The position numbers and the translations under genes were made by a program. This document shows positions 39,493-53,600 of a stretch of DNA of 64,000 nt, one piece after another. A model generated the notes under the pieces. The model was not told the DNA's origin. It saw only the letters and a program-made list of their open reading frames with translations, and did not search any database. Every line of letters begins with the position of its first letter. Positions within the stretch are counted from its first letter, which is position 1. Source of the stretch: Nephromyces sp. MM_2019 (lineage: Eukaryota; Apicomplexa; Aconoidasida; Nephromycida); assembly GCA_015657535.1 (NCBI GenBank), contig JADHZB010000102.1:1-64000 (forward strand). The letters are read 5' to 3'.

Positions 39493-40331
39493 CTGCGTAA
39501 TTTTTAGTGGCGCGTAGCATGAAAATCAAGAGGAAAGTGACACCATTCTGGTTATGAAATGCTTGAAAATGCACATTCAGAATTGTTGAGGCAGTCTTTT
39601 TTCAAGATGCTAAAATGCGATTTTTGCTTATTTTTGCCCCTTTAAAGATGAGTGAAAATGAAGAAGTATTTTTAATGGGATGAAACCCTTTCGGGTCATG
39701 GTCAGCAACTCAAGAATGTCTAACACTTCTTTTATGTCCACTGAAACTGGTACATTCTATTCAGCTCATATTGCTGTCGCTGCGATGAATAAACTTTATT
39801 GTTTGAGGCGTCATAGTTTGCTTCATGCTAATAATGCGATATCATGATGTACTGCAGAGAATTGCATGGATGCAGAAGGAAATAAGCTATTTGAGTGCCT
39901 CGCCCTCCTTTATTCCGCCGAATTAATACTTCATGGAATATGGCTCTTGCCATTTTCTTAAGGTTAACGGTCTTTCTTATGGAAAAATATTGAAATGTAC
40001 GTGTAGCTGAGCAATTAGCCCCCAAATAAGCAAAGAAAACTTTGAGTTGTATGCAATAGATTTATGCGCTTTATGCAAGTGCATATAATTCCTGGAATCA
40101 GCAATACGTTCCAGCGTAGTAGAATACAAATTGCTATCTGCAGCAGCCTTGCGGCATCCTTTTTTAACTCCTGCAGTTTGCTTATTTTTTTCTCAGAATT
40201 GGACGCTTCACGTTAGTTTAAGTACGTTCTGAATAATGAGGCATACCAAAAACACGTAGCGTAAGAAGATAGATAGCCTATTACCAACTCCTCTAATATT
40301 TTCGTTAAACAGCATGTCTACGCTTTGACAG
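39493..40331. other. BolA 3' region and upstream of partial gene
   Basis: No exon recognised with confidence. Several T-rich acceptor-like sites occur (for example about 40196), so missing 5' exons of the next gene may lie here. Confidence 0.4.
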
Positions 40332-40745
40332 GCCCTAGTAAAACTCACTCAGTGGGAAGCACTACTTTCTGGTGGTACAGAATCCCCGGGGGGAGTTCTT
40401 ATCATTATAGGCGGCGAAACAGAAGTTGATAAAATTAAGGTTTGCTCACTTGTAAAGATGGTTTTCGTAGCGGCGGAAGTTGAGAATCTTTTTCCTTGCA
40501 GTCAGATGTATGGCTTGTGTTTTACAAAAATTAACATGCTTTGTGGCTGGCGAATCAGGGGGAAGCATGTTCTTTGGTTTAAAATTCGTATTGGGTGAAA
40601 ACCGAGCGAATGCCTACAAGTTCATTCGCTTATGCAATCCTTTGGCATACCTCAGGTCCATCCTGTGACGGAAGCGTTTTTTGATGAATATCTACTTAAG
40701 CGAATAGGTGCATTTGGATGGACGCTTTTATGCCTTGAACGGTAG
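40332..40745 (+). CDS. Last two exons of an unidentified gene (weak YCII-like resemblance)
   Basis: Exon 40332-40439 is bounded by a tttgacag acceptor and a GTTTGC donor and encodes LVKLTQWEALLSGGTESPGG and then VLIIIGGETEVDKIK. It joins in phase 0 to 40656-40745, after a cctcag acceptor, encoding VHPVTEAFFDEYLL and ending FGWTLLCLER before TAG. The order (small helix, Gly-Gly hairpin with a hydrophobic strand, helix, aromatic end) recalls YCII-type alpha+beta barrels, but this is weak. No 5' exon or start was found, so the gene is partial here. An alternative acceptor at 40490 gives an early stop or another frame. Confidence 0.4.
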
Positions 40746-41646
40746 TTTTGTAAATTTAGAGCGCTTGCTTCTATATTATCAAAATATGGGAAGGAGATTA
40801 GAAGCGAGGATCCTGCAAACTCACGTCACTGAATGAGCCCCAAAGTTTCATGTGGGGCTCCAAACGTAACTACTTTGCTATACGTGTGTATGAATAGCGT
40901 ATTATGACTTAATTTCCTGCAATTAATTCACTATATACTGTTGATTCTAATCTAATAGTTTCCAAACGTTAATAGTGTTTTAGAGTAGAACAGTTTGGCC
41001 CAGGCACCCACACACACACGTGTTGCTCATAGGATATCCTGTAATATGGATGGTAAACATCGCTCACAAAAGCTTCAATCCGACACCAAAGATGCCCTGC
41101 GAAATACTTTCCTATTTAAACACCATTTTTTCCATTGCACTCCAAGGGTCGGCCATCTTCTCTGAAGAGAAGTGGACTGCATAAAGGCATGTGATTTGGC
41201 AGATACCACTATTGGGTTTAATTTGATTCAGGTTGTTTTAGTAAGTTCCGCTAGTGCGTCGCACTGTAAGAATTCCTCTTGAGAAAAGGTTTTCTCCGAT
41301 TATTGCGTACCTCTCCCGGTATTTCTCTATTTTCAAGCTCTACCAGCCGCGCGATAAATAGGAAAGATTGTAACCAAACATTTGACAATAAGCGGAAAAG
41401 TTTTACCTGGAAAATTTTGAGGCTCGAGAGCCTTTCATCTTGTAGCTCCACTTAAAATATTTCTTACCGTTTCATACCAACTTAGCTCAGTCTCTGAGAG
41501 CATGCAATACGGTGCCTACTTATGCAGACTCGCAATTTCAAGATTTCTTTTGTTTCAATCCCCTTTGGTTGAGATGCGCCAGTGCAAGCTTGGCTGCAGC
41601 TTAATTAGAAATCTTTGCTTTTATAGCTACTCTTGCTTCCCCTTGC
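40746..41646. other. Convergent intergenic region
   Basis: Lies between two converging 3' ends. A minus frame at 41251-41451 is open but directly downstream of the CRMP stop and without family resemblance; nothing else is seen. Confidence 0.5.
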
Positions 41647-44600
41647 CTACTTATCTTCCTCCTCGTACAAGTATTTTGAATTTTCCGGTAAAAGATCAGG
41701 ATCCAGCAAGCTTAAATCATCTGCGTTAAGCCATTCAGTGCTATGATCTGCCGGCACCATGGGTTCCCCTTCAACTTGCTTATGAGCTTCTTGGTTTTCA
41801 TCAAACTCTTCAAGCTCAATTTTTTTACTCTCTTCATGGGGCCCCTCTTCCCCAAGTGCTCCCGTTTCATCGCTGTCTTTTGCCACTTCAAGTTTTCCCT
41901 CTTCTACACCTCCTTCAGGTGTATCTTCGAAAAGCTCTGGATTACTCGTTAATTCGTTTAATTGCATTTCTAACTTCATTATTTCTTTAGACTGCTCTTC
42001 GAACAGCTGCATTTGAGCCTCTGACTCTAGCAGTATTTTACGGAGTCGCTCGTGGTTTATATTACTCTGTTTTCCAATGTCAATGAGGCCCCGAAGACTC
42101 ATTAACATTTCTTGAAGCGAATTATTCCGCTCTCTCAGCTCGTGCTCTGAGTGCTCATGGCCGGAAGCATAATTCAAGCTATACCTTTTAAACTGTTCGA
42201 TAACGGCTGCTGAGCTTCTCTTTTCTATTTTTATAATGGCTATATAAAGATCCCCTATACTGATTCCTTTATCAAGAAGGGCTGCATCGCTCATGCATAA
42301 CAACTCCTGTAGCTCTTGCTCAGATAAGGTTACCTTGCCTGAGGCAGGTTTAATTACAACAATTAAATTTTTGTACTAAGGATACCTTGCTCTATTGCAA
42401 CGGAGATAAACTGACACGAAATTAAAAAACTAAATCCTATAAGCAAAAGTGTTCAAGATTGCTCAAAAATCATCAGCTGTACCGCGAAAGAAGCTTAATA
42501 ATAATCTTATGCAAAGTAGCAACGAATCTCTTGCAGCATAGATTAACATGTTTTTATTAATGGGGTTTACTATGTATCCTGCAGTTCGCTCAGGACAGTT
42601 TCATACAATCTGCCCGTACCACACCATCAAAAATAATAACTTTCTGCTTCATCACAGCAGAAAGACTGTTATTCTGGCGCTCTTAAATTTTTGCTTTCAC
42701 TTATGCTTACCTTTGTTTTGATTTGGGACTTCATACACTAGCATATCTCCAGTAAGCTTAATAGAATCAGCATTACCAGAACTGTTAATGCCACCAGCGC
42801 TTGGCGAGCTGTGAGCTTCTTTCATTTTGTTGCCAGCTTCAGTAGCCCCCTTCTGTTCATTTAAGGTCATCAGATCATCTCTATTTCCTATGATTCTCTC
42901 ACTGTGCTTCGCTTGCTCGCTTTTACATCCTGCAATAGCTTGCGTCGTACCCGTAGGCTCCCTCATTATGTTTGGGTCCGCTGCTTTTTCTGCCAATTTA
43001 TCCTTCTCCTTCTGTTTCTTCCTCCATTTGATAAGCTGGGAGAAGTTGCCGTCAGCAGTAGCAGCAACAGACTGTTGTGATTCCATCTTCAGGGTTTCTA
43101 AATTGTCATGAGCAATGCTTAGCCTAAGGGAAAAATCAAAGAAGCTTCCTGGAATGACATCCAGCTTGTTTGAAATTATACCAAAGACTAAGATTTCTCT
43201 CATTACTTTGATAAAGTAATTAAATTCTAAAGATGCGGCGTCGAAGAGAATCCTACTAAGTTTGCTACTTTGATAAAGTGTCCGGATAATGTACAAGTGA
43301 ATTTCACTGGTTTTTGCATCCAACGCTACGATTGCGTCCATGTTCCTCAGGCTTTCGGACCACCTCCCAAACGTTCTGAATATGGGCCCTATTATCGGCA
43401 GCTTGTAGAAGTTTTTGTTCCTCCTCACATTGTCTAGATATGCAATAGCCAAGGAATAGCCAACTTCAGCGAGGAATGCTACGTTGATCATTACTATAAC
43501 TCCCAGAATAATGATGTTCGATTGGGGGCTAAGTTTCGTAGTGAATATGATCTGAAAATTTTATGGCAGTTTACGAGCTTTAAGTATAAATCTTATTAAG
43601 AGATTTGATGGCGGTAAAAACTTTCTGTTGCGCTATGCGGTGCAACTGAAGTTCAGTACACCAGTTTATGCCAGACAAATTTAATTATATTTTTGGTGTA
43701 TCTATTTGCAGTGAATATATGGTTTTCGCGCTTCCTCCGAGCGCCATGTGGAAATTTTCTCTGTATGCTCACTGATACAGGAATCACATTCGCCATCATA
43801 TTTCAAGAGGCATGTTTTTTCTTTCGACAAATAAAGGAAGAAAAATCTTACCATCATCATAATGCAGCACAATGTCCAGGTTATCATGCTGTGGTTCTCG
43901 AGGGTATCGAGCTTGGTGTAATTCCTATAACAAGGACAAACTCGTTTATCACTTTTGCTATGTCTTTTAATATAGGAACATTAATATAAAAAGAAAAGGA
44001 GCTGTAATACTCGTTAAAAAACCTTTGGCTTGCGCGAAAAAAGTTTCCCAAAGGCGCTTTTCTTAACTTTTCAGGTTTATAGTACTCTATGCTGCCATAA
44101 AATTAAGATTAATTAGTTTGAAAATTTGGAGCTAATAGGAGAACCCAGAAAATACATATTTCGTTTATATTTATCATTATGCCGCGTATTTCGGACTCAT
44201 TTTTATCAACGTGCTCCAGCACTAACGGGGCGGTAAATTATGAAAAATCTTCATCAAGTATCATTGCTTCGTCTCTTCGTATTGAGGTTAAAGACCTATT
44301 TCTAGTTCAACGAGAGTTTCTTAACCCTCATTTCATTTTCAACAGCTTTGAAAGGCGTTTTAATTATCCCTTCTTATCATTCAATGAATCTTCTCGAGGG
44401 GGAGCGCACTATGTTAACTTTAGCTTCCCAATCGCTACAAATTCGCGCTGCATCTTTTCATGAAACTTCATGCTTACCTTTCATCGAATGGCTGAACGAT
44501 CAGATGGGCCACCAGGAAAATCTCTGACAAAATTGTGGCTGCCCATATCCTGTACTTACTTGAATTTGTACCGTACATGAAAATGACATTTGAGATAAGT

Positions 44601-47600
44601 AGCACCAAAAGCTTCCTTAAGAATACCACACTTTCCCAGTACCAGCAGCTGTGGTCATAACCATTATGAAGGAATCCATACTTTAAGCGCATCTCTTCGG
44701 AGTTGAGCCTCTTCCTATTCAAATATAGGGCTGTGAACGAAAGTAGAGGTATGCCAATACCCCATAAAACAAATCCAACTATTCCCAAAATTAAAAATTT
44801 TAGGTAATGTCCACCGAAATTGGCGCTGCACTCGACACTCATGGCTGCTCGAAGGAAATATTGCCCCTCAGAAGACTTTCCAAAGCTCATAAACTGGCAG
44901 TCCAATAATACAAGCATCTTAGATGTAATGTTTGTGTGTATATAAAAGAGCATTGTAACATAAACAGGGATCATATCCTCCATGAGCTTTTTAAACCTCT
45001 TCATTCTAGATTCGCCTACAAGGGGTATATATCTAAAAATCATAAAAATTCTGTCATTTTCAAAATCATGTAGCAGCTGATCATGTAGGGTTATTAGGCC
45101 AAGGTTTTTTGCCTGCTGAAGTAGAAGGTACTTTTGTCGGATATTTTCATTTAGGCTATAAGTCGTTATGCTTAGCATAATCTTCACAAGGACTGTGGCT
45201 AACGCAGGAAGAGCAATGGGAAGAACAGCATAAAAGAGTGTTGTGTAGAACATAGTATCGGAATGTGAGGCCCCAGTGAATTGCCGTATGAGGCAGTCTA
45301 CTGAGATCGAGTAAACTCTTATATCTAGAGCGAACAAATTCGATGTTGCCAATATTATATCGCTGAACCATTCAGGGGAGTCTACACTGCTCAGATTCAG
45401 AGACCGAAAAACAGACATGCAGGTAATGAAATTGGCGGCTATTTTGATCACAACGGAATGCAATGACTTGCGGTTGTAACCGGCTGCAACATTGATGTAT
45501 GTTAAAACAAACGTTACAAGTATCTGGCCAAGATACCACAAGATAAGCAATATAAGGTTGGTAACCAATGAAGGGCATGGGCTGCATTTTGCATCCGCTA
45601 AAAATGCATTCGTATGTCCTTCCTTGCACTCTGTACATAAGAAGTTGGTCATTGTAGCTGAGCACTCGTTATCACCGACACATGCACCGCGAATTGGGCA
45701 TTGGAGAAAAACCCAGTTTTCTGGAAATTTGAGCTCCTCGGCAAGTTTATGGATGTAATAACCCTCGCTTGCATACGGCTTCGTATGTGCTTCATATCCA
45801 ATTTGGGTAAACGCGTTGCCAAGTTTTAATTTTTCGGCAAATTCTGGAACGAAGCCCCCTATACACACCGCTCCAGTAGGACAAGGTAAACAGCTGTAGT
45901 TTGCATAGTAAAAATTTTCAAGGCAGAAGCACTGAGGCTGTGCTGCGGCACCTGGAAAGCTGGTAGAGTTTGACTTGCATAGGCCAGTGCACATATCGTC
46001 TGATATATCTGACTTGAAATAGCCAGGTCCGCATTTTTTGCAAATTTTCGTCATAGTAACAAGATTCTTCGATACTAACCTGTAGCCTCTGTCGCACTTG
46101 CCTGTTTAAAAAGAAAGGAACTCACCAGGAAAATTGCGTATTTGCAAAAATTAACTATCTTTCCCTAGTAATAAAAAGCTTGCTTGCTCTCATCTTTACC
46201 CTTGTATTATTTGAGCGTACTATAGCGTAGCACTGAGTGAAAGTCAAAGTGTTTCGCCCTCTCAGTAATATGTGTCTCCATGAATGCACAAAAAGTGTGA
46301 AAATATAGGCCCGCCTAGAGGAGCATTGATGCTAAAAAAAGGGAATTATTGGTCCATTCAATCTTTCATGCCGTAGAACCTGGCATTTTATGCCTCCAGC
46401 TGTGAAATTATTTCAGAAAACACCCGTAACACACTACTTCAAAAACCTATTAGTGTCTCGCAATGCTGGTAAAAAGCTTTTTTCAACCCTGCACAGTACG
46501 TCTATAGCGCTAAAAATATCAGTGAAACAGTTAATTAAATTATAAAGCTTACAATCATCGAAGTTAGTAGGAGTTTCAAATCCAGGTACAATCCTGGTGT
46601 TTTCCGGACATGATTTCGGAGGCTGCGGGACGTCATCCAGTGCAGCTAGACTCGTACTAAGGCTATTTTTTAACTCAAGCCAACTTTTAGGAGCTACTGT
46701 TAACGCAGTGTCACTTTGATGACTCTGAGGGAACTTGCTGCATTTTTGTGCGCTTGACAAGCCTTTTTTTCTTACCAATGATGTATCACTGACCCAGCTC
46801 TTCTCCAGACTACTTAAGCTTGCTAGATGCATTAGTCCACCAGGGCAAAAATTCCCAGGATTACGGCATGGCTTACAAACTCCGTTAAAGAAATACCCTG
46901 GAGAACACAGACACTGCATACTGGCCGTAGCGCCAATCTTTCCAGCAGTATCTGAATTTTCGTTACAAAAACGGCAGATCTCGTTTCCCACTGTGGATTT
47001 ATACGAATTAGCTGGACATGGCTGGCAAATGGGCTGAGCTACGGATAGAATACTGCTGCCTTTGTCGCATAAACATGCTTGAGGAGTCCCTGCCCCTATA
47101 CTAGAAGTGGTCTTTTTCGGGTCTAGCTTCTTGCAGGATTGAGCGTCAACTAAGCTAGTGTCTTGGTTTCGTCCTCCTAGACAGTAGCTTCCCTTTGGGC
47201 AGGGCTGAGAAATGCAAAAAAAGTTGCGAGAGGGACAGTAAGATTATAGGAGCACATATAAGCATGAAGGATTAAATAAAACAATACAGCATAATCCATC
47301 TGATGAAGTGTATGGAAATGAAGCAACCCAAAGATTTTGTTGAAATTTTCCGGTGAATCCATTCTCTTGAAAATTAAGCGATAACATGAACACCCGAAAA
47401 TATTTTCCACATCACGTGAGAGAATCCTCGAAATTCGAATAAAAATCTATGGAAACATAGAAGATAAGGTGTTAAAAAGAAGGCTTCGTCCACTTTTTGT
47501 ATTTTCTCCGTCACTTTCCCCTAACTTTGAGTCTTTGAAGATTTTATGAAACTTTAGCAACATCGATATCGGCAGCATACTTATGGAAAAGAGAGATTAT

Positions 47601-50600
47601 ATGTACGAAACATCTGCCTGCAGCAGCCATTAATAGTACTGGATAAAGAGGTGTTTTCACTTCTTATTTATTACCAGTAACCTACCTTGCAGGTTGATGC
47701 ATTTGCAGGTAAGTATGATCCCTGAGTGCAAGTGCATTCATCAATCTTGATGCTGCCATCGGAGAGAGTCCCACTTCGGCTCGGGCACTTCAGCCCTTTA
47801 GTGTTACCTAATAACTCTTTATACTTGTTTATACCAGTTATGTCACAGATTACCATAGAATTCCCTGGATGAGAGCCGTTGTATTCATAGCCCGGTTTGC
47901 ACCTAATAGACGCATCATTATACTTTAGTTAGCACTGCAGTAGTATTGAAGTGAGATGTGAAATGCATTGTAAAAAAGAATCTGAGTAGGCCAAATTTTG
48001 CTTATAGCACACTGCAATGGCTTAGTCTTCCCTACCCAGCCAACATAAAATATTTCTGGGTCATAATTTTTTCGTGTGAACAATCCTCAAACATTTTTTA
48101 TATCGTGTGGTGAATTTATGGCACCTCAGTGCAACTACCAGCTTCCACTAACAGATGATATCAGCCAGCGGGTAACTTCGTACTTTTCATAGCGCTATAA
48201 TGTGTGAAGCACTCAATAGAAAATTATAAAGGCGTCGCTGCATTACTTCTCGATTCTTGCGCTCTTTTAAGCAATATGTCTTTTCTTACATGCATTTTCT
48301 GGGTTCATTATTTAGATAATTAGGCGGCACTGTGGCCGCATTTGCTGGGCATGGTATAGCCTGTCCCTCATATTGTGTGAAGTTTTTATTCCCTGTCTTC
48401 GATCCCACACAAAAATGGTCTTCCAGGCATTCTGCACAAGGCTTCAAAGGATCCTCGGTTAAAAAATAACCTGGTTCACACAGTCTGCAATCGGCGCCGG
48501 AGGTGGATATTACCTTCTCTGAAAATGAATTTGATGGGCACGCCTCGCACGGCTCGCTTGCTATCTTATCTTTCCAATGGCGTGGTCCGCAAGGTATGCA
48601 TACTTGCGAGTCCTGTAATTTCCCCCCTCCAAATTCCATCGGATTTTTCGCTACGAGTTTCAGTTTTAGTTGATACTCCATAGAATTCGTATCACGTAGT
48701 CTAGAAGGGTCTGCTGGTTGATACCCCTCCATGCAAACGCAAGAATTCAGCGAGCTGGCCGAATTATCACTCGAGTCGGAGCGTTTTCTTGTTTTTGTGA
48801 AGTTTGGGCATGATATCGCTTTACTCATGTAGCCTCCCTTCGCAAAGTATCCTTCCAAAGGTGGTACACACTCAATGTTAGCGCCGCTGCCGGTCATGTA
48901 ATAACCTGGTGAGCTGCAATAGTGGGAGCGCGGAGATACATTTGGGCATCATTGCTATCCTTTGCAGGAACGTACATTTCCCGTAACTTCCACTATGAAG
49001 CTAAGCGGCCACTACAGGGCACTTCGAAATTATGATACGCCGTGCAATATATGAAATAGAATGCACAGTTTTTCCGGCTGCTCATTTATTTACTCTTTTT
49101 GCAGAAGCGTTTGGAAATATTCTTTTCTGATTAAAGAGAAGTGTTCTCTGTTGCGTAAAATCTCTCACTAAAGCTTTTTTTAACGTGCCTATGTTTTAAG
49201 TTATTCCATTGCTTAAATATTTTGTGTGCAATTACTATTCTCGATATTCAACCGGGTCGTTACCACTTTATGACTGGTTTTTCTTCACTAAAGCATTTTA
49301 CTTTCTGAGAACGTAAATTTCCTACTTACCAGGAGCATCTTCTTTCATCTGGATTCTTGGATCCCACTGCTGAGCTATGGGAATGGGGTGGGCATTCTCC
49401 AATGCACCTTGTCATGCTGATTGTATCCTTCCATGTCGCTATTTAAGCAAAATGAAGCTTTTGCACGATTTAGGTTTGTGAATATAACATACCATTTCCA
49501 CCTATCTAAAAGGCATTTCTTACTTTTCGACTACTTGTATTTTTTGCTAGCTTAAAAGTTGCTAGACTGCTAGACTACACCTTCCCCTGTTGACAGGTAA
49601 GTTACTGTCTTTGAAGACTTTTAAAAATGAACAGACTTTCAAGATATCCTCCTTTTCAGAACGCATATTTCATGGAATTCATCCATCATTCTGCTGACTC
49701 ACTATTCAAGTAGCTACAAGCCTAAAACTTTTTAAGTAAAACTCCGCTATTTATCCACCTCTTGTGAACCCACGTACACACCCCGAGACTCAATACCTGT
49801 AGGGCATGGCTCACAGCCTTTTCCAAGTGCCTTTTCCTGATATCCTTTATCACATTGGCACAGCGTACTGGACGTGGTTGCTTCAGCTGTAGTTGAATGT
49901 AGAGCAGGGCAGGCCTTGCATTCAGACCACCATTTCACGTTTGATTCGACAAGATCGATGTTATTATAGGTTCCTACTGGGCATGGTTGGCATTCATCCT
50001 CCCTGAAGTGGTAACCCTCCTGGCATGCTGCCATAAATGATATTTTCGTAGTTAGGCTACCTACGGCACCGGTTCCATATATTTCTAGTGAATATTTATT
50101 TTGTTTAATATCATTAAAATGTATAGTTATTTCGCCAGTGACGGTGTTCAAGGTTAACGCCTCCTTCAGTTTTTCTGCGTCGAGCGTGGCATTTATCCCA
50201 AAAGCGCTGGGGTGTTGCGTATCCTTGCTGTTTTGGTAGATGGGGCTCATACGAACTGTCTTACCTACTTGTATCCATTTTTTTGGAAAGTAGTGAAATT
50301 TGGTAATCCTAGCAGACACGGCTATACTGATCAACTGGAAGATGTTACCAGATGTAGTCCTTTTCAAAATCTCTAGGCGAGAATTCATTAAGTCTCCTGC
50401 GCTTTCAATTTTTAGCACATTGAGAGACATTATCTGGACCGGAAAGGAATTATCTATCGTAGTTTCCGAGTAGAATTTCAACTTTGGATTTTTCACTAGT
50501 AGTGTTAAGGCAGGGTAATCTTTCTGAGGAACACAAGAAGCACTAACTCAGTATTTCCTAGTTGCTAGGAAGAAAAAATGATAGTATAGTTGAAGAGTCT

Positions 50601-53600
50601 TGTGGGATGAAAGGTGGAACACATTTTCTGTCACTAGTTCTTACAGCTCCCCCTCGGAGATGTTATGAAGCAATCTTTCTCTGGCAGGTAAGTTTATACA
50701 TTCAAAGTAAGACACCCTGGTTATTATCAAGTTATTTGCTGCACTTTCCTGAGCTTAATGCGGTGCTTTTTTGCTGAGAAGTTCACTAAACGCACTTGCA
50801 CCAGTCGTTAACCAAATTATCACTTGAGAGATGTGGCTGTGCTTACTGCGAGCACCAAGTGGTGCCGTGAAATAAAGTGTAGACGATTGCTGCAGATACT
50901 AAGGGTCGCAAAGTACTTTTAGGCCCATTCAAATTATATGCGCTTATTACCCTAATAACCCTAATGTAGTATAATATTCATGAGCATGCCAGGTAGTAGG
51001 CGAGTGCGCGCTATAACTGTTTATTTATTCAGTCTTACCAAATCAAATTAAGGATTTTATCCTTACCTGGACAACGTAGATCAATGTGCTGCCTTGAAAA
51101 TACGTGGCTTTTACTAGCGTAGGGAGGTAGAGCGTTGTATCAACGCCGCCCACGATGCCATCGCTGGAATAAAAATCATTTAAAAGGATAGCTCCATCAT
51201 AAGTGTTAACTGTAAAAGAGAGGAGTCGATTGTTCGACGTGTCAGTTACGAAGCAAAAGGTTTCAACTTCATTTGCCTTGGCTGGAAGGCAGGAAGCCCC
51301 TGTAGGATTTTTAAGCATTTCAACTGGAATTACAAGTGAAGATGAATCCCATATCTTATTCAGATTGACATCCAGTATCGTTAACCGGCTGGCCATATTG
51401 TCTACAACCAAGAAGTATTTTGCATCTCCCTTAGAATTAATAATCGGCTCAATGTCAGTCAAATATTTGAAATTATCCTTAGTCGATGGGTGAAGCGTAT
51501 CTTCAATAAATTTATGTTGCAGATCCCCAGTAAGTTTAGTGAAGTTGTATTTAATAACTCTAGCAGGATCGTTGGCTGCTAGAAACATATGGGGAATCCC
51601 ATCTTGCAGTATCACAGAACAGGCTGCCGGCCTAGGAGCGTTAGAAATGGCAAGTAGCCTCATAGGTAAAAGATAGTTCTTAAAGTATGCAACCACGAGT
51701 ATCCCCCGCTTTTCTGCATAAGGCCAAAAACTAATGGCTTTGGGATAATTTTTCGGCTCAAAAAAATTGCTTGCCCATTTTCGAAAGCTCAGATCATACC
51801 AGTTTTTGAACACATTAAAAGTTTCGCTAAAGTGAATAGTGAAGGATTTGCCTTGACGCTCTCCTAAAAATTCCCGGGCCGTAATACCCGGTACCTTGTA
51901 CTCTATATGAGTAGCGGGATAAGCATAGCCTAGCAAGAGGTGTCTTTCTGCTGGACTGTCATTGTATCGCACCGTGGCACAAATACTAAGGTGTGTTTTG
52001 TTTTGATCAATACTGCCTGGCTTTATAAAGAGGGAGCTGAGACGGCAAAAAAGTGACAAGGCTATTTTATGAGGCCATAATTAAACTGATAACAGAAGTG
52101 AGAAAAAGATGATAATACAAGAGGCTTGAAAGGGGCATTCACGAGGGAAGATTATAGGCAAGCGAAAAGCTTACTTTACAAAAGGAGGTGGTTTTAATGT
52201 TAGCACGGCGAAGTTTGAAAGATAAAAATACTTCAACACTAATAAAACTCTCCTTCAAACCGAAATATTGAAAAAAATAAAGGTCTTACATTGCCACCTC
52301 AATTCTGCGTGTAAACTATTTGCAAAGTTCTAGAATTCCGGTACATCAACTTTTTAACAAAAAGCCGATTGTGCGGATATTCTTGAAGTATACGCTTTAA
52401 TCGAGAACATCAGATCATCATGATAGACTACTTACTGTGCCACGATCCCGTAATTATAAGTTAAACTTGATGATGGCCAGCTGCTAATATTAGTAGACGA
52501 CGCTACAGTAGTCCCTGAGCAATTTTTTGTTTCAGACACCTTTAGGGCAACTTCAGTGATACGCGCCCTAAGCTCGTGTGGTCGCCAAGAATAAGCATCG
52601 AATGATAAAGCAAATATCGGCTGCTCCTTTGCTGGTGCTTCTATGTCGTACGGGAACTCCTTGGTATTTAAAAGATCTATCCCTGAGCGGCCAAATTTTT
52701 TTTTAGTTTTGCCACTATAATTTTGAGCAAAATATTACAGGCAAAATCCAACATGCACCAGCCCTTACTTCAACCTTTGTATATTTATCTCCTCCTAGTG
52801 CACTCTGGCGTCGGGATTGCTAACTTTGCGGTAAAAAATTTTAAGTAATCGGCAACAGTATAGGCCAAAAGAGGTCAGTGAGCAGGAGAGGTAACCAAGT
52901 ACAAATTGATGTAGCAGAAGCTGTTTGTTAAGTAATTTTTCGATTTTTCTGGTAAGCATAGTAAACCCATTTTAAGTTGCTAGCTGAATTCCCTATTACT
53001 AAAAATTTCACGCGCGATGTTGGGGTAAAAACCGAACTTGTGGTAATCGATAATTAATTTAAGCAAAGCGCGCTAATTTTTGCCGATGTAATTTTCTGAA
53101 ATACCTTCTATGAGAAGCTTGGTAACCATGCTGAAAGGCTGTGAGGTGTCCTTGAAAGCAGAGGCACGCCAGCAGAGGAAGTAACTGCCGGGATAAGGAA
53201 TCTTAAATTCCTTCGTGTGAATGCCGTAGAAACTTTGCTCATGCAGACTATGTTTCGTGCCGGCGTTAAACTCAAGAGCGAAGATTAATTTTGATTTAAT
53301 CACATTTCCAGCTAATAGTTTGTAGTCATACTCTCTATTCAAGTGGACCACAAAATTCTTCAGTAAACCTTCTGAAGTGCATATTTTTCCACTATTATAA
53401 TTTAAAAGGAATATCTCATCTTCTGGTCCTATGTTGAATCCTGTGAGCTCTATGGTAATTGCTTCCATGACTTTTCCGTGAGTTACGGGAAGTTTATTCG
53501 GTGGTAAAAATTTGGGTCCTTATAAAGAAGGCAACACAGGAGGTAAAAAACTTTTCTTAGGGAAAAAAAATAATAGAAAACCACTTTAAAAACTTTTCAT

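Noticed and set aside
44179..44463. A 94-codon plus-strand ATG frame
   Set aside because: It falls mostly within a CRMP intron on the opposite strand and has no recognisable domain or splice partner.
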